From Schizochytrium sp. CCTCC M209059 (taxonomy: Eukaryota; Sar; Bigyra; Thraustochytrida; Thraustochytriidae), in contig KN805423.1 in NCBI GenBank assembly GCA_000818945.1, forward strand, positions 72,153-136,152: DNA of 64,000 nt, in the 5' to 3' direction. Position numbers and translations under genes: made by a program. Shown piece by piece: positions 27,697 through 37,352 of this stretch; positions within the stretch are counted from its first letter, which is position 1, and every line of letters begins with the position of its first letter. The notes beneath the pieces are model-generated. The model was not told the DNA's origin and made no database searches. It saw nothing but the letters and a program-made list of their open reading frames with translations.

Positions 27697-27773
27697 AAAC
27701 GCAGCGGTCGAACGAGGCGGATGGGCTGGCCACAAGGTTGTGCATTGACTTGAGTTGATTTGATGTGGTTTAG

Positions 27774-27800
27774 TTTGATTTGATTTGATTTGATTTGTTT
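27774..27800. repeat. (TTTGA)n pentanucleotide repeat
   Basis: Five TTTGA units, with diverged copies on both sides (27745-27830). Confidence 0.9.
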
Positions 27801-27954
27801 CGTTTCAATTTGATTTGCCATGGTTGATGTGGTTCGACTTGGTTTACAAGGTTTGGTGTGACGTGAGTAGGGCTAGCAGTGGCTGGTTGATGCGATTCGA
27901 ACCGCAGAGACCAACATAAAAAGAAATGAAAAAGAAATGAATGAATTGTGAAGT

Positions 27955-28015
27955 GCGTTGCATTGCATTGCGTTGCATTGCATTGCGTTGCATTGCTTTG
28001 AATTGCATTGCATTC
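27955..28015. repeat. (GCATT/GCGTT)n pentanucleotide repeat
   Basis: About 12 units alternating GCATT and GCGTT, related to the GCATC repeat at 10749. Confidence 0.9.
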
Positions 28016-28965
28016 CTTGGATTCACTTTGCGTTTCCCGGCGCGTGTGGCCTCGAAACTTGTGGCTTTGAAACTTGGGCTCGCTCGCCAAGGTGGCCAGC
28101 GCGGCCCACTTGACGCGCCTCCGCAGCTCGGCGCCAACTGCCTGTCATGAGGCTGCTGTGCTGCGCTGCGCTGGGCTGGGCTGGGCTGGCCCGATCGATT
28201 GAAGCGTGACGTGACGTGTCGTGGCGAGGCGAGAGGCGAGGCACCATCATGCGACTGCGACACTCGCGGGAGCGAGGGACCGGGAAAGAGGGAAAGGAAG
28301 CAGGAAAGGGAGGAATGGGATGCGGGATGAATAAATGAATGCCGTGCCTGGTGGTGGTGGCGGTAAAGAGTTTCGCCTGCCCCGCATGAGGGCGGCACCC
28401 CCTCCTCCCCGCGGCGGCAACCGCGCGCCGAAGACTCCCCTCACCGCGCCCCAGTGGAGCCGTGTCTGCTGCGGCGATCTCTTGGATCCGCGAGCCTCAC
28501 CCTCCTACCACAGCAGATACTCCCCCCGATAATTTCAACGTCAGCGGCGGTGAGAGGCAGAGGCGCGCTCCAAGCAGGCGCGGGGCCTCGCATTCGCACG
28601 GCGCGGATAGCCGACTTGCCGATCCGGCATACCCGACTTGCGCGGCGCGGCGCGAAGTGCGCCCTGCACACCTGCGCCGCCCTCCTCCCCGGCTCGCGCG
28701 CTGCGGGGTCGCTGGGGGGCGGCTGCGGCGTCACCCTCTGCGCTCTCTCGCTGCCGGGGCGATTGATTCATTCAAACCTCAGATCCGCATCGAAGGCGCA
28801 GACAGAGAGACAGACAGAGAGAGAGAGCGAGGGCGGAGAGCAAAGCTCGAAAGCAAAGCTCGAACGCAGCGCAGCCCGGCCGCAGCGCGAAGACCCCGGC
28901 CGCCAGCGACGCGAGGAGCGCGAGGAGCGCGGCGCACGTGGACGGCGGCGTTCGCTGCGAGCAGG

Positions 28966-28991
28966 TAGCTAGCTAGCGCGCTAGCTAGCTA
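28966..28991. repeat. 26-bp perfect palindrome built of TAGC units
   Basis: Three TAGC units, a central GCGC, then the reverse complement. It lies 253 bp before the phosphatase ATG and reads the same on both strands. Confidence 0.9.
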
Positions 28992-29243
28992 GCCGGCGCA
29001 GGAAGAAGCGGCCGGCTCGTCCGGGGTGGCGAGGCGCGTCGATCCGCGAGGCTTCTTCTCTGTTGCAGTTTCTTTCCGAGGGTGGACGAACTGCCGAAGC
29101 CCGTGCGCACGCACGCGGGCACGCGAGCAGAACCGAAGCGAGGAGGCAGCAGGCGAGGCGAGGACAGCTAGCGCTCTCCCGCTCGCTCGGTCGTCGGCAG
29201 AGGAGGAGGAGAGGGCTTTCTTCAAAGAGACAACGAGGAGAAG

Positions 29244-29765
29244 ATGGGCAACTCGTCCTCGGCAAGGGATGGCATGGGCCAGAACCCCTCGCAGGTGGTG
29301 CAGGGCCACCTCTTCGTGGGCAACCGCCTCGACGGCATGGCCGCCAAGATGGGCAACCCGCGCAAATTCACCCACATCCTCTGCGTTGAGGAAAGCTCGC
29401 GGTATCCCAACCCGGAAAGCAAGATCGAGTTCATGCTTGAGCCTCTGAAAGATGACGGCTCCTCGGACCTCGAAGAGTTCTTTGACAAAGTTCAAGACTT
29501 TCTTGCAGAAGGTGTCAAGACCGGTCGCGTGCTCGTCCACTGCACATCTGGCGTCAACCGCGGCCCCACCGTTGCTGTGCTCTACCTCATGAAATATTGG
29601 AATTATGACCTCGAGAGCGCGATGAGGGTTGTCAGGCGACAACGCGATGGCGTCAATATTCATCCCGATTACATCGAGCAACTTACCGAGCTTTCTGAGA
29701 AATGGCAAAATAGCCAGCGTCGCCAGAGCAAGACTAAGCGCATCCCTGGTGGATCCCCCCCTTGA
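29244..29765 (+). CDS. Small dual-specificity protein phosphatase, predicted N-myristoylated
   Basis: 173 residues. The CX5R catalytic loop is VLVHCTSGVNRG with Cys100 and Arg106, and the general acid is probably Asp70 or Asp71 (PLKDDGSSDLEEFF), fitting atypical DUSPs of about 150-200 residues. The start (MGNSSSARDG) matches the N-myristoylation rule (Gly2, Ser6), suggesting membrane attachment. The tail (QNSQRRQSKTKRIPGG) is basic. The ATG at 29244 is preceded by a purine-rich leader (GAGGAGAAG). No intron. A 26-bp TAGC palindrome lies in its upstream region. Substrate unknown. Confidence 0.92.
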   Translation: MGNSSSARDGMGQNPSQVVQGHLFVGNRLDGMAAKMGNPRKFTHILCVEESSRYPNPESKIEFMLEPLKDDGSSDLEEFFDKVQDFLAEGVKTGRVLVHCTSGVNRGPTVAVLYLMKYWNYDLESAMRVVRRQRDGVNIHPDYIEQLTELSEKWQNSQRRQSKTKRIPGGSPP

Positions 29766-31016
29766 CAGATACCCTGATATTACTATAGCCACATTTTGAT
29801 CAATTATACAAACGCTCGGAGTTTTAGAACAAGTAGATCCTGTGTGCCATCACCTACCTACTCGTGCTTTCTCGAGTTTTACCTCAGCGGCAACATTTGA
29901 ACAACCATTTCTACAGGACTTGCATCGATAGCATATCTCGGAACAAGAAAATGTCGGCTTTGAGCTCTGTTTGGCATCACGGACGCTGATCGTCATAGAG
30001 CTTTTGACCTCTGCAGAACTATAAACCTTGTCTTCAATCCCTCCTCGAGCCTTTTTGTGCGAATATCACCTTACGACCATGAGCAACCAACTCGACTGCT
30101 TCGTCTAATGACAAACGAATGAATTTATTGCAAAGACAATGGTTGCTGTCTCTGCAAATCAGAATACGCACAAACAAACAAACAAACAAACAAACAAACA
30201 AACAAACAAACAAACAAACAAACAAACAAACAAACAAACAAACAAACAAACAAACAAACAAACAAACAAACAAACAAACAAACAAACAAACAAACAAACA
30301 AACAAACAAACAAACAAACAAACAAACAAACAAACAAACAAACAAACAAACAAACAAACAAACAAACAAACAAACAAACAAACAAACAAACAAACAAACA
30401 AACAAACAAACAAACAAACAAACAAACAAACAAACAAACAAACAAACAAACAAACAAACAAACAAACAAACAAACAAACAAACAAACAAACAAACAAACA
30501 AACAAACAAACAAACAAACAAACAAACAAACAAACAAACAAACAAACAAACAAACAAACAAACAAACAAACAAACAAACAAACAAACAAACAAACAAACA
30601 AACAAACAAACAAACAAACAAACAAACAAACAAACAAACAAACAAACAAACAAACAAACAAACAAACAAACAAACAAACAAACAAACAAACAAACAAACA
30701 AACAAACAAACAAACAAACAAACAAACAAACAAACAAACAAACAAACAAACAAACAAACAAACAAACAAACAAACAAACAAACAAACAAACAAACAAACA
30801 AACAAACAAACAAACAAACAAACAAACAAACAAACAAACAAACAAACAAACAAACAAACAAACAAACAAACAAACAAACAAACAAACAAACAAACAAACA
30901 AACAAACAAACCAAAAATCGAATCTCATCACATCGCTATTCGTCTCCGTGCAAACTTCTTCTGTGGTTTATACTGGTCTATCGGCTGTTCATGTGGGGGC
31001 AACGCAGTGATCACAT
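29766..31016. other. Convergent spacer enlarged by a CAAA repeat
   Basis: 1251 bp between the phosphatase and the PWWP-PHD gene. About 740 bp is the CAAA tract; the remainder is ordinary AT-richer 3' sequence. Confidence 0.7.
30169..30911. repeat. (CAAA)n tetranucleotide microsatellite, ~185 units
   Basis: An uninterrupted run of CAAA units for about 743 bp with no visible variant. Because 4 and 3 are coprime, it is open in all six frames, giving spurious NKQT or CLFV repeat frames. Confidence 0.99.
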
Positions 31017-33989
31017 TCAAGCACTCACACGCGCCTTCTTGGCCGCAGGCGAATTGCGAAGACGGCGCTGCTGCCTGCCTTGAGTCTGCTGAATCTCACG
31101 TTCGCCTTCGGCATTGTCGTCCTTTTGCTCAATCGAAACATCCTCGTTCGCCCTGTTGTCGCCATCGTCATTGCCGATCGCGACCTCAAGAGCAGGGCGC
31201 TTGAGCGTTCCCGTCGTCGACTGACCAAGCTGGGCCTCAAGCTCTTGCACCTGCTTCTCGAGCTGCTCACGAGCTGTGCGTTCAATGCTCAGCATCGTCG
31301 TGAGATTCGCATTCTTGGCACGAAGATTGCGATTCACCATCCGGTACTCGGCCGCGAGTCGCATCTCGCCCAACGTCACAATTCCATCCGATGAAAGCTC
31401 GGTCGAGGCAAAGCCTTCCAGCGTACGGGACACAGCATCTCTCAGCATCGCAGTTCCGCGCAAAGCCGAACGCAACACCATGCTCTGGTTCTCCAGCATC
31501 TCATCCAAGGTTTGCCGCGATGGTGGCAGGTGATCGTTGAAACCACTGTGCGATTGCGCCGCCGCCAAGAGCGCTGCCGCAATGCCGTGGGCCTCTTCGC
31601 GCGCGGGACGCGCTCCGGGGTCCCGCAGCTCCTTGGACGCGGCAAAGCTCGAATTTTCGAGGTATCGCTCCCATTCGTCAATGCTCCGTCGCTTTCCCAC
31701 TGCCCGCGCCTGGCCGCTCTGCTGGCCAGCCATGACCACACTGGGAAACAAGCCGCCCGTCGCAAACGATTTGTTATCAGAGGCCGGGCCCGGGATCTCC
31801 TGCAGCTCCGCGATGCGCTCCTCGGCCTCGCTTACTTGTCGCGCGACAGCGGCGTGCGCCTGCGTCACCAACAAGGGCAGCGTCCTAGCCGTCTCCTTGA
31901 TGAGCGGGCTCGAGCCCCCATACACGGTCCGAACGAGACCCGAAACGGTGTTCACGTCCGTATTGAAAGAGGCCCAGTCACGGTACTCAAGACGCCACAC
32001 CTTGTCGCGCACATCGAGCATGGTGCGCACACCACCTCGAGCGATGGCCTCATTGAGCACGCGACGACCCGCCTGAGGCACGTGCGTCACGTCCATCTCC
32101 TCAAGGAAAATTTTGCAAATGCGATCGTGAGAATTCACCGCGCGGGACCAGACACGATGCAAGAGTTGCGCCAACTGAACCAACGGCGAAGGGACGTGCG
32201 ACGAGGTGGCCCCGTCACTTGCCCCGCCAACGCAGTGGACGCACTTGAAGTATCCGCGCTTCGCAGGTCGTGAGATCGCCCGCGGCACGCCGTGTTTCTT
32301 GCCATCAAACACGGGCCGGGGCGCGCGCATATGCTTGGTGCACAGACTTGTCGGGCACGATGCGCAGCGCACAAAGCCCTCGACAATGTCCGAACCCGTT
32401 CGTTCAAGTCGCGCAGGAAGCGCGCTCGAATTGCTCGAGTCCTTTTCCATGATCGTCGGTACCTTGATGGAGCCCAGCGCTGGCGGAGGCGGCAGCGCCG
32501 TGCGCTTTCGCCCCAGATTGTGCGTCCCAGACCCGTTGGCGCTGCCCACGCTGCTCGTGCTGCTGGCACTGGAGTTAGACCCTGTATTTTTTTGCAAATG
32601 ATGTTGCTGCGTCGCCTGATGCTCGCCCACAGCGCACACGGCACACGTGTGCCACGGGCAGTGCCACGTTTTTTCCGGAGCATCTTCGTCTTCATCCTCC
32701 TCGTCGTGACCCTCGAGTCCGCGCAGACAGTACTTGTGGTACGACTTGGGACAACTCGGAAAGTCGCACATGAGCAGCACACCGCCGTCTCCGCATATAA
32801 AGCACGAGTCTTCGTGCGCGTCTTGGTTCGTGGCATCTTTGCGCTTCAACGTTGACCCCGGAGCTGTGCCGCCATTCGCGCTGCTGCTCATCAAATCGCG
32901 CGCTCCACCCGTAGACCTTGGAGTATTGTTGGCCGAACCCTTCACGCTGCTGCTACTGCCACCACCGCCGCGGCCCGCTCCGCCCAAAAGCTCAAGCGCC
33001 ACGCCATTGCCGTTGCGACGCTCTGCGCTTGCGGGCGGTGGCGTCGTTGCCCGGGTCCTGCGCGGCGCATCCGATGAGCGTTGCGACTTTCGTTTGTGTG
33101 CACGCTTCAAAGCGCGGGCCTCCTGGTCCGTGCGAGACCGCACCGTTGTGGGTGCTTGCCGCGTACAAAGTGCGCAGAACCAAACAGGATCCAAGTCGTT
33201 GCCAAAAGGGTTTGCCAAGGACCCAGCCTTTTCCACGCACTTGGCGTGCGCCGGAGTCAGACATCTCGCGCAGGTAATTCGGTCATCTGTACCCGCCTGC
33301 GGCGGAGGAGTTTCCACTTCCATGTGTGCATCATCTGACGGCGGCGCGTCTGCCACCTCTTTGTTGCACACATTGCAGGTCGTCTCTTTCTTGCGCGCTG
33401 CGCGCTTTTGCAGCACAAGCTCGTCAGCTTTTTCGAGCCCCAAGCGGAACTGAAGACTGGACTTTTTGCGCGAGTGCACATCAAAGTTCTCCGAATACGG
33501 AAGCATTTCTGCACTTTTCACAATGCCTTTTGAGTTGCTCCCGAGGAAAATAACAGCAGTCACTTCCGCGCCGCCTACCTTGATGCTCTCCTTTTCAAAA
33601 TCGACCCCGTCGTTCTCCTTCAATACGCGAACCTCTTCTTCAGAGCACCGAATCGACGGCCAGTACGGGTGGTTATAGCACTTGGTCCAGAACACGAGGT
33701 CCTCGTAGGGATCCTCCGAGTCTTCCGGCGAAAGCGGCTCCATCGGGTTTCCTGGCATGCCTGCTTCGTTTTCCTGTCTGTAATTGATAAAGTTTTGTGG
33801 TCTTGCGCGATTGCGCCGCGGACGCGATGGTGTACCGCCTTCTTCAGCCGATTCCGAGACGCTGGCGGAATCCTGTTGTTCTTCTTTCTTCGCTGACGGA
33901 GCAGGCTGCCGAAGCGCTGCGCCCCGAAAGAACATCGGGTAGCGCGTCCCATCGGCGCTCTCACGGTATGCCTTGTTTTCGACCACCAT
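31017..33989 (-). CDS. PWWP and PHD-finger chromatin protein
   Basis: 990 residues from the ATG at 33989 (MVVENKAYRESADGTRYP). The frame is open to 34157 without an ATG. A PWWP-like domain lies at about 95-195 (EDLVFWTKCYNHPYWPSI). A first PHD-like zinc module follows (about 205-275: CNVCNKEV, ITCARCLTPAHAKCV, WFCALC), and a second, NSD-type, further on (CFICGDGGVLLMCDFPSCPK, SYHKYCL, WHCPWHTC) with a third Cys/His cluster (FVRCASCPTSLCTKHM, FKCVHC). The C-terminal third has a long coiled coil (about 880-950) and a basic tail with a nuclear-localisation look. PWWP-PHD combinations read histone methylation; no SET or acetyltransferase motif is present, so it is probably a reader or scaffold. 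Converges on the phosphatase. Confidence 0.88.
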   Translation of the reverse strand: MVVENKAYRESADGTRYPMFFRGAALRQPAPSAKKEEQQDSASVSESAEEGGTPSRPRRNRARPQNFINYRQENEAGMPGNPMEPLSPEDSEDPYEDLVFWTKCYNHPYWPSIRCSEEEVRVLKENDGVDFEKESIKVGGAEVTAVIFLGSNSKGIVKSAEMLPYSENFDVHSRKKSSLQFRLGLEKADELVLQKRAARKKETTCNVCNKEVADAPPSDDAHMEVETPPPQAGTDDRITCARCLTPAHAKCVEKAGSLANPFGNDLDPVWFCALCTRQAPTTVRSRTDQEARALKRAHKRKSQRSSDAPRRTRATTPPPASAERRNGNGVALELLGGAGRGGGGSSSSVKGSANNTPRSTGGARDLMSSSANGGTAPGSTLKRKDATNQDAHEDSCFICGDGGVLLMCDFPSCPKSYHKYCLRGLEGHDEEDEDEDAPEKTWHCPWHTCAVCAVGEHQATQQHHLQKNTGSNSSASSTSSVGSANGSGTHNLGRKRTALPPPPALGSIKVPTIMEKDSSNSSALPARLERTGSDIVEGFVRCASCPTSLCTKHMRAPRPVFDGKKHGVPRAISRPAKRGYFKCVHCVGGASDGATSSHVPSPLVQLAQLLHRVWSRAVNSHDRICKIFLEEMDVTHVPQAGRRVLNEAIARGGVRTMLDVRDKVWRLEYRDWASFNTDVNTVSGLVRTVYGGSSPLIKETARTLPLLVTQAHAAVARQVSEAEERIAELQEIPGPASDNKSFATGGLFPSVVMAGQQSGQARAVGKRRSIDEWERYLENSSFAASKELRDPGARPAREEAHGIAAALLAAAQSHSGFNDHLPPSRQTLDEMLENQSMVLRSALRGTAMLRDAVSRTLEGFASTELSSDGIVTLGEMRLAAEYRMVNRNLRAKNANLTTMLSIERTAREQLEKQVQELEAQLGQSTTGTLKRPALEVAIGNDDGDNRANEDVSIEQKDDNAEGEREIQQTQGRQQRRLRNSPAAKKARVSA

Positions 33990-35575
33990 CGTCGCGCGCC
34001 CGAGTCGTTCGGAGCGCTCGCTGCGCACAACAGAGATTCGTGGCTCTCCTACAACGGCAAGGTCGATCGCTTCAGCGAGCGGCCGCACAGACACGAATAG
34101 CGAAGCGAGTCTCGGCGACGACGGAGGAGACGCGATGCTCTGCTGCCCTCTAGGCAAGAACTTGCTGCAAACTCAGCGCAATGTTCGCTTGACAAGGAGG
34201 AGCGTGATTCGCGGGATTCTCGCGCTCGCGTAGACGCAAATCGAAGGGGCCACGCGCACAATCGCTTCCTCGCGTTGTACAACGATCTTCTCAACAACAA
34301 ATCCCTGCCACCGCTCTCCGTCCACCTTGGCCGTCAAGTCTTGACCGCGAACAAACCGTACGTTTACCTTGCGCTCGCCTAGCCGCTGTCGCCTGCCGCT
34401 GCCGCTGAAGCCGCCTCTTCGTTGGCCGACTTTGACGCGCGAAAACGACGCCCCTGCAAAGCCGCCGCGCACCAGTGAGCTCGCACCGTGTGCGCCAGGT
34501 CGAGGGGCGCGCTCCGCGATGCCGCGCACGCCCGGCCGCCCTCCCCGAGCGCACGCAAGAGGTCCTTGGTGGTTGTTTTCCAGAGGCTGGTTTCGGCTTT
34601 GCTATTGTAGTTATGCTATGCTGGTTGGGTGGGCACTTTGCTGCCCAACCACCGTCCTCGGCAAACGAAAGACCATGCTTCGCACAAAGGCTCTGGCCGT
34701 CCTCCCACGCCTGGCAGAATCTTGACGAATGCTAGACATTTATGCACGCAAATGTTGTCGATTGAAAAGCTAACGAATTTGAGTCCTGCACGATGATTGA
34801 GTTGGCACGGCACGGCAGGGAGACGACGCGAATGGCGGTTGTCGAGCCTCTGGTCTTGATTTTGCACTGCAGACTGGTTCATCAGGCGCTTGCGCGACAT
34901 CACAATGACGTTGTCGCAAGTCTTTCCAGCACGAGGGGAAGTCTGGTCTTGCTTTCCAACTGTTCCCAGAGACATTCCGTCGCGCGAGCGAGCGGACGAG
35001 CGCCACAACGATCAACAAGTCTGCGCTTCGACAGAGGCCTCATATACTTTGCCTAAGGCAAGGTGGTCATTTGTAAAGGACTAGCTTCCATGACAGAGCT
35101 TGTCTGGTCGTCCGGGAGCCAGCCAAGAGGTATTGTCTCGGTCCATGATGGATAAACTGTCGCCAATGCAATCACTTGTACATTTGTATATTTGTCTGAT
35201 GGATATACTTAACACGATCACAAGAGTACTTTGGTTGTAGCTTTCGAGAGACATCACATGCACGCTGGTATGTTTGTGGCCCGTAAGTTTACGAAGCTAT
35301 GCTGTGCAGTGCACACATGAAGTTATTCTTTACAGTTCCAGTCTCTGTCCAGATACATAAAAACAAACCGAAGAATAAGACGTTAGTCATGGACCGAACC
35401 TTTGCTTGTTGTAGAGTCTCCACTTTCGCTAAAATCCACTGTCTTCTTCTTCTCCTTCTTTTTCTTCTTGACCAGACGCAAGGAGACTATCGAACAAAGA
35501 CAAAATGTTTATACGCTTTCAAGAATACGCTTTCAAGGATCATATCGACAAGAGCCAGCAGGCTCGATTCTGTTC
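33990..35575. other. Upstream region of the PWWP-PHD gene and 3' flank of cytochrome b561
   Basis: 1.6 kb. A minus-strand open frame at 34173-34529 (118 codons) is in the same frame as the PWWP gene but separated from it by one TGA (34173-34175). It contains a Tudor-like stretch (GQDLTAKVDGERWQGFVVEK) and a possible donor (CAAG|GTAAAC on the minus strand). It may be a 5' exon, leader sequence or chance. The rest (34560-35575) shows no gene. Confidence 0.4.
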
Positions 35576-36256
35576 TCAAAAGTCGGGAATCTTGCGAAGC
35601 TTGTTGTTTACAAAGCTCGCGACCACATATAGTAGACCAATGGTGGAGGCAAGGATAACCATAAGCCACTCATAGCTCCCCAAGTCAGAAAGTGATTCGG
35701 GTGACTGTCCGTCCAACTTGCTTTTCTCGAGCATTCCCAGCACAATGGCCGCCAGTCCGCCCAAAAATACCAGCATGGGGAGCAAGCGACGATGAAGAAA
35801 AACCCACCACGCGGGACGTGTAAACTTGTTGGGACGAAAAATGCCGAGCACCATTTGCAGTACCACAACGGCCATGACTGCAACGCCAACCAAGGCGTGC
35901 GTGGAGTCAAGGTGCTCCGATTTGAAGAGGACAATGAGAATGATGCCGGCAATCTGCGAAGCAAAGGCGATAAAGGCAACCACCTTATGGCGAAAGAAGA
36001 ATACACTCTCCAGAGGGTTGATGAGTAAGCTTTCTTGTTGCATGGGTAGGCTCGACGTCGATGTTACTGTGCTTGAGGCGCCAATATACGAAGACCGCAC
36101 CTTGCGGAATCCATATGAGATTATAAGTGGCACGAGCAGCGCGAACGACTCGAGCATGAGGGCTCCATGCACAAGACGCACGATATCCATCGTGTCCGGG
36201 TCCGCCTCGATCGCTGCCTCCGCAAGCTCGCGCTGCATCGCGGTCGTCGCGGTCAT
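35576..36256 (-). CDS. Cytochrome b561-type transmembrane electron carrier
   Basis: 226 residues, with five to six hydrophobic segments (about 27-49, 88-112, 119-140, 153-175, 194-216). Four His residues sit in the expected helices: VHGALM (about 30), FFRHKVVAF (about 90), STHALVGV (about 119) and FLHRRLLP (about 153), enough to hold two b hemes. The LGIFRPNKFTRPAWWVFLH segment is typical of the b561 family. These proteins pass electrons across membranes, commonly from ascorbate to ferric iron or monodehydroascorbate. No DOMON or reductase domain is fused. The second helix is preceded by a Ser/Thr-rich loop. The ATG at 36256 is the first in frame. Confidence 0.85.
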   Translation of the reverse strand: MTATTAMQRELAEAAIEADPDTMDIVRLVHGALMLESFALLVPLIISYGFRKVRSSYIGASSTVTSTSSLPMQQESLLINPLESVFFFRHKVVAFIAFASQIAGIILIVLFKSEHLDSTHALVGVAVMAVVVLQMVLGIFRPNKFTRPAWWVFLHRRLLPMLVFLGGLAAIVLGMLEKSKLDGQSPESLSDLGSYEWLMVILASTIGLLYVVASFVNNKLRKIPDF

Positions 36257-37352
36257 CGCGCTCGCGCTTGCTTTCTCTAGCTCGCGTTCTTACGTGCGCT
36301 CTGCTCGCTTCGCTCAATCGCGTCCTGCTTGTTTCTTTGCTTGCGTGCTTGCTTGGCCACTCACTCGATCGCGTGCTTGCACGTTTGTCGGCACCGCTTG
36401 CTCGCGAGCAAACTTGCTTCCCCCTCCAAGTCGGGCAGACCAGATTCCAGGAAAAGCTTTGCGCGTGCCGTGCCTCCGCACGTGCACAAAGTGTGGCGAT
36501 GCATGCAGACGCACCTCGCAGGGCGACCTGAACTCGTGGTCAGCCACCAGCGCCTCGACGCTTGCTCAAGCCCGGGGTCTTGCCCCGGCCCGAACGGCGC
36601 GCGGCGCGGTGCGCGAGGTCCGAAGGTCGTAAAAGTCTCGCCCGCCCGCCTGCCCAGCTTGAGCGAGATTCTGCTCGAGAGGCGCCCACACCTAGCTAGC
36701 GCCTACTACTAGTAGGCCTTGCATCTTTTTGTTAATGTGAATGTTGACATGCCGGGATGACCTCATGTGCTTGCGCCAAGGCGCGCGCAAGGACGGAACT
36801 CGAGCTCCTGTCCTCGCGTGGTCGGCATCAAGCGGCAAGGAGTCGCCACGTCCGACTTGAAAGAGACCAGGACTGCAGTGTAAAAGCGCCCTGCATGGGT
36901 GCACGCTCGACACGGTTGTCGTCTTCTCGCAACCAAGCAAGACACCAAAGGGCGGTCAGCCAGCGCAAGAGATTTATATTACGACTCTTTTCCCTTGACA
37001 TGACTTGAGGACTTGGTGTTGGCTTTTTCCGCGGCCTTTGCCGTCGTTGGCTACTTCTGATTAACCCCAAAGACCCTATTTGTGTGTTGCGCAAACCACG
37101 AGCCTTGACGCAACTGAGTCTGCCTTGGACGTGGACAAACAAAGCCCAAAGCGTGTAAAAGCGAGCAAAAGCGACGAAGCGGGGAGTGCGCAATGTGAAC
37201 TCCTCGAGGACGTAAGGTCCTGCTCGCTTGCTGCTGCAGCTGCAGCTGCTGCTGCTTATTGCAAAAGACCACGAACGATGGCCAGGGCATCAAGAGCCTT
37301 GGCTGCTCACGCCAACAACAAGTAGGCCTAGTTCGAGAACGAGACAACCACG
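36257..37352. other. Divergent intergenic region (b561 / Sel1 protein)
   Basis: 1.1 kb. It contains GCTTGC and CGCTCG runs (36270-36420) and, at 36692-36720, CTAGCTAGC followed by the near-palindrome GCCTACTACTAGTAGGC. No gene supported. Confidence 0.5.

Larger units (their letters stand above)
26394..29243. other. Long divergent intergenic region
   Basis: 2.85 kb between the coiled-coil/LRR gene (-) and the phosphatase (+). Contents: a short possible reading frame at 26881-26970 (MVYGEKPNLKALLQQQQLM..., not supported), TAGC-rich tracts, (GAA)n, (TTTGA)n, (GCATT)n, GA-rich repeats (28798-28829) and GC-rich DNA. No gene is convincing. Confidence 0.45.

Noticed and set aside
27880..27910. GGTTCGAATC on the minus strand, like a tRNA B box
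   Set aside because: No A box or stems at the right distance.
30034..31204. Long open frames on both strands with NKQT or CLFV repeats
   Set aside because: They are translations of the CAAA tetranucleotide repeat, open in every frame; no gene signal on either side.
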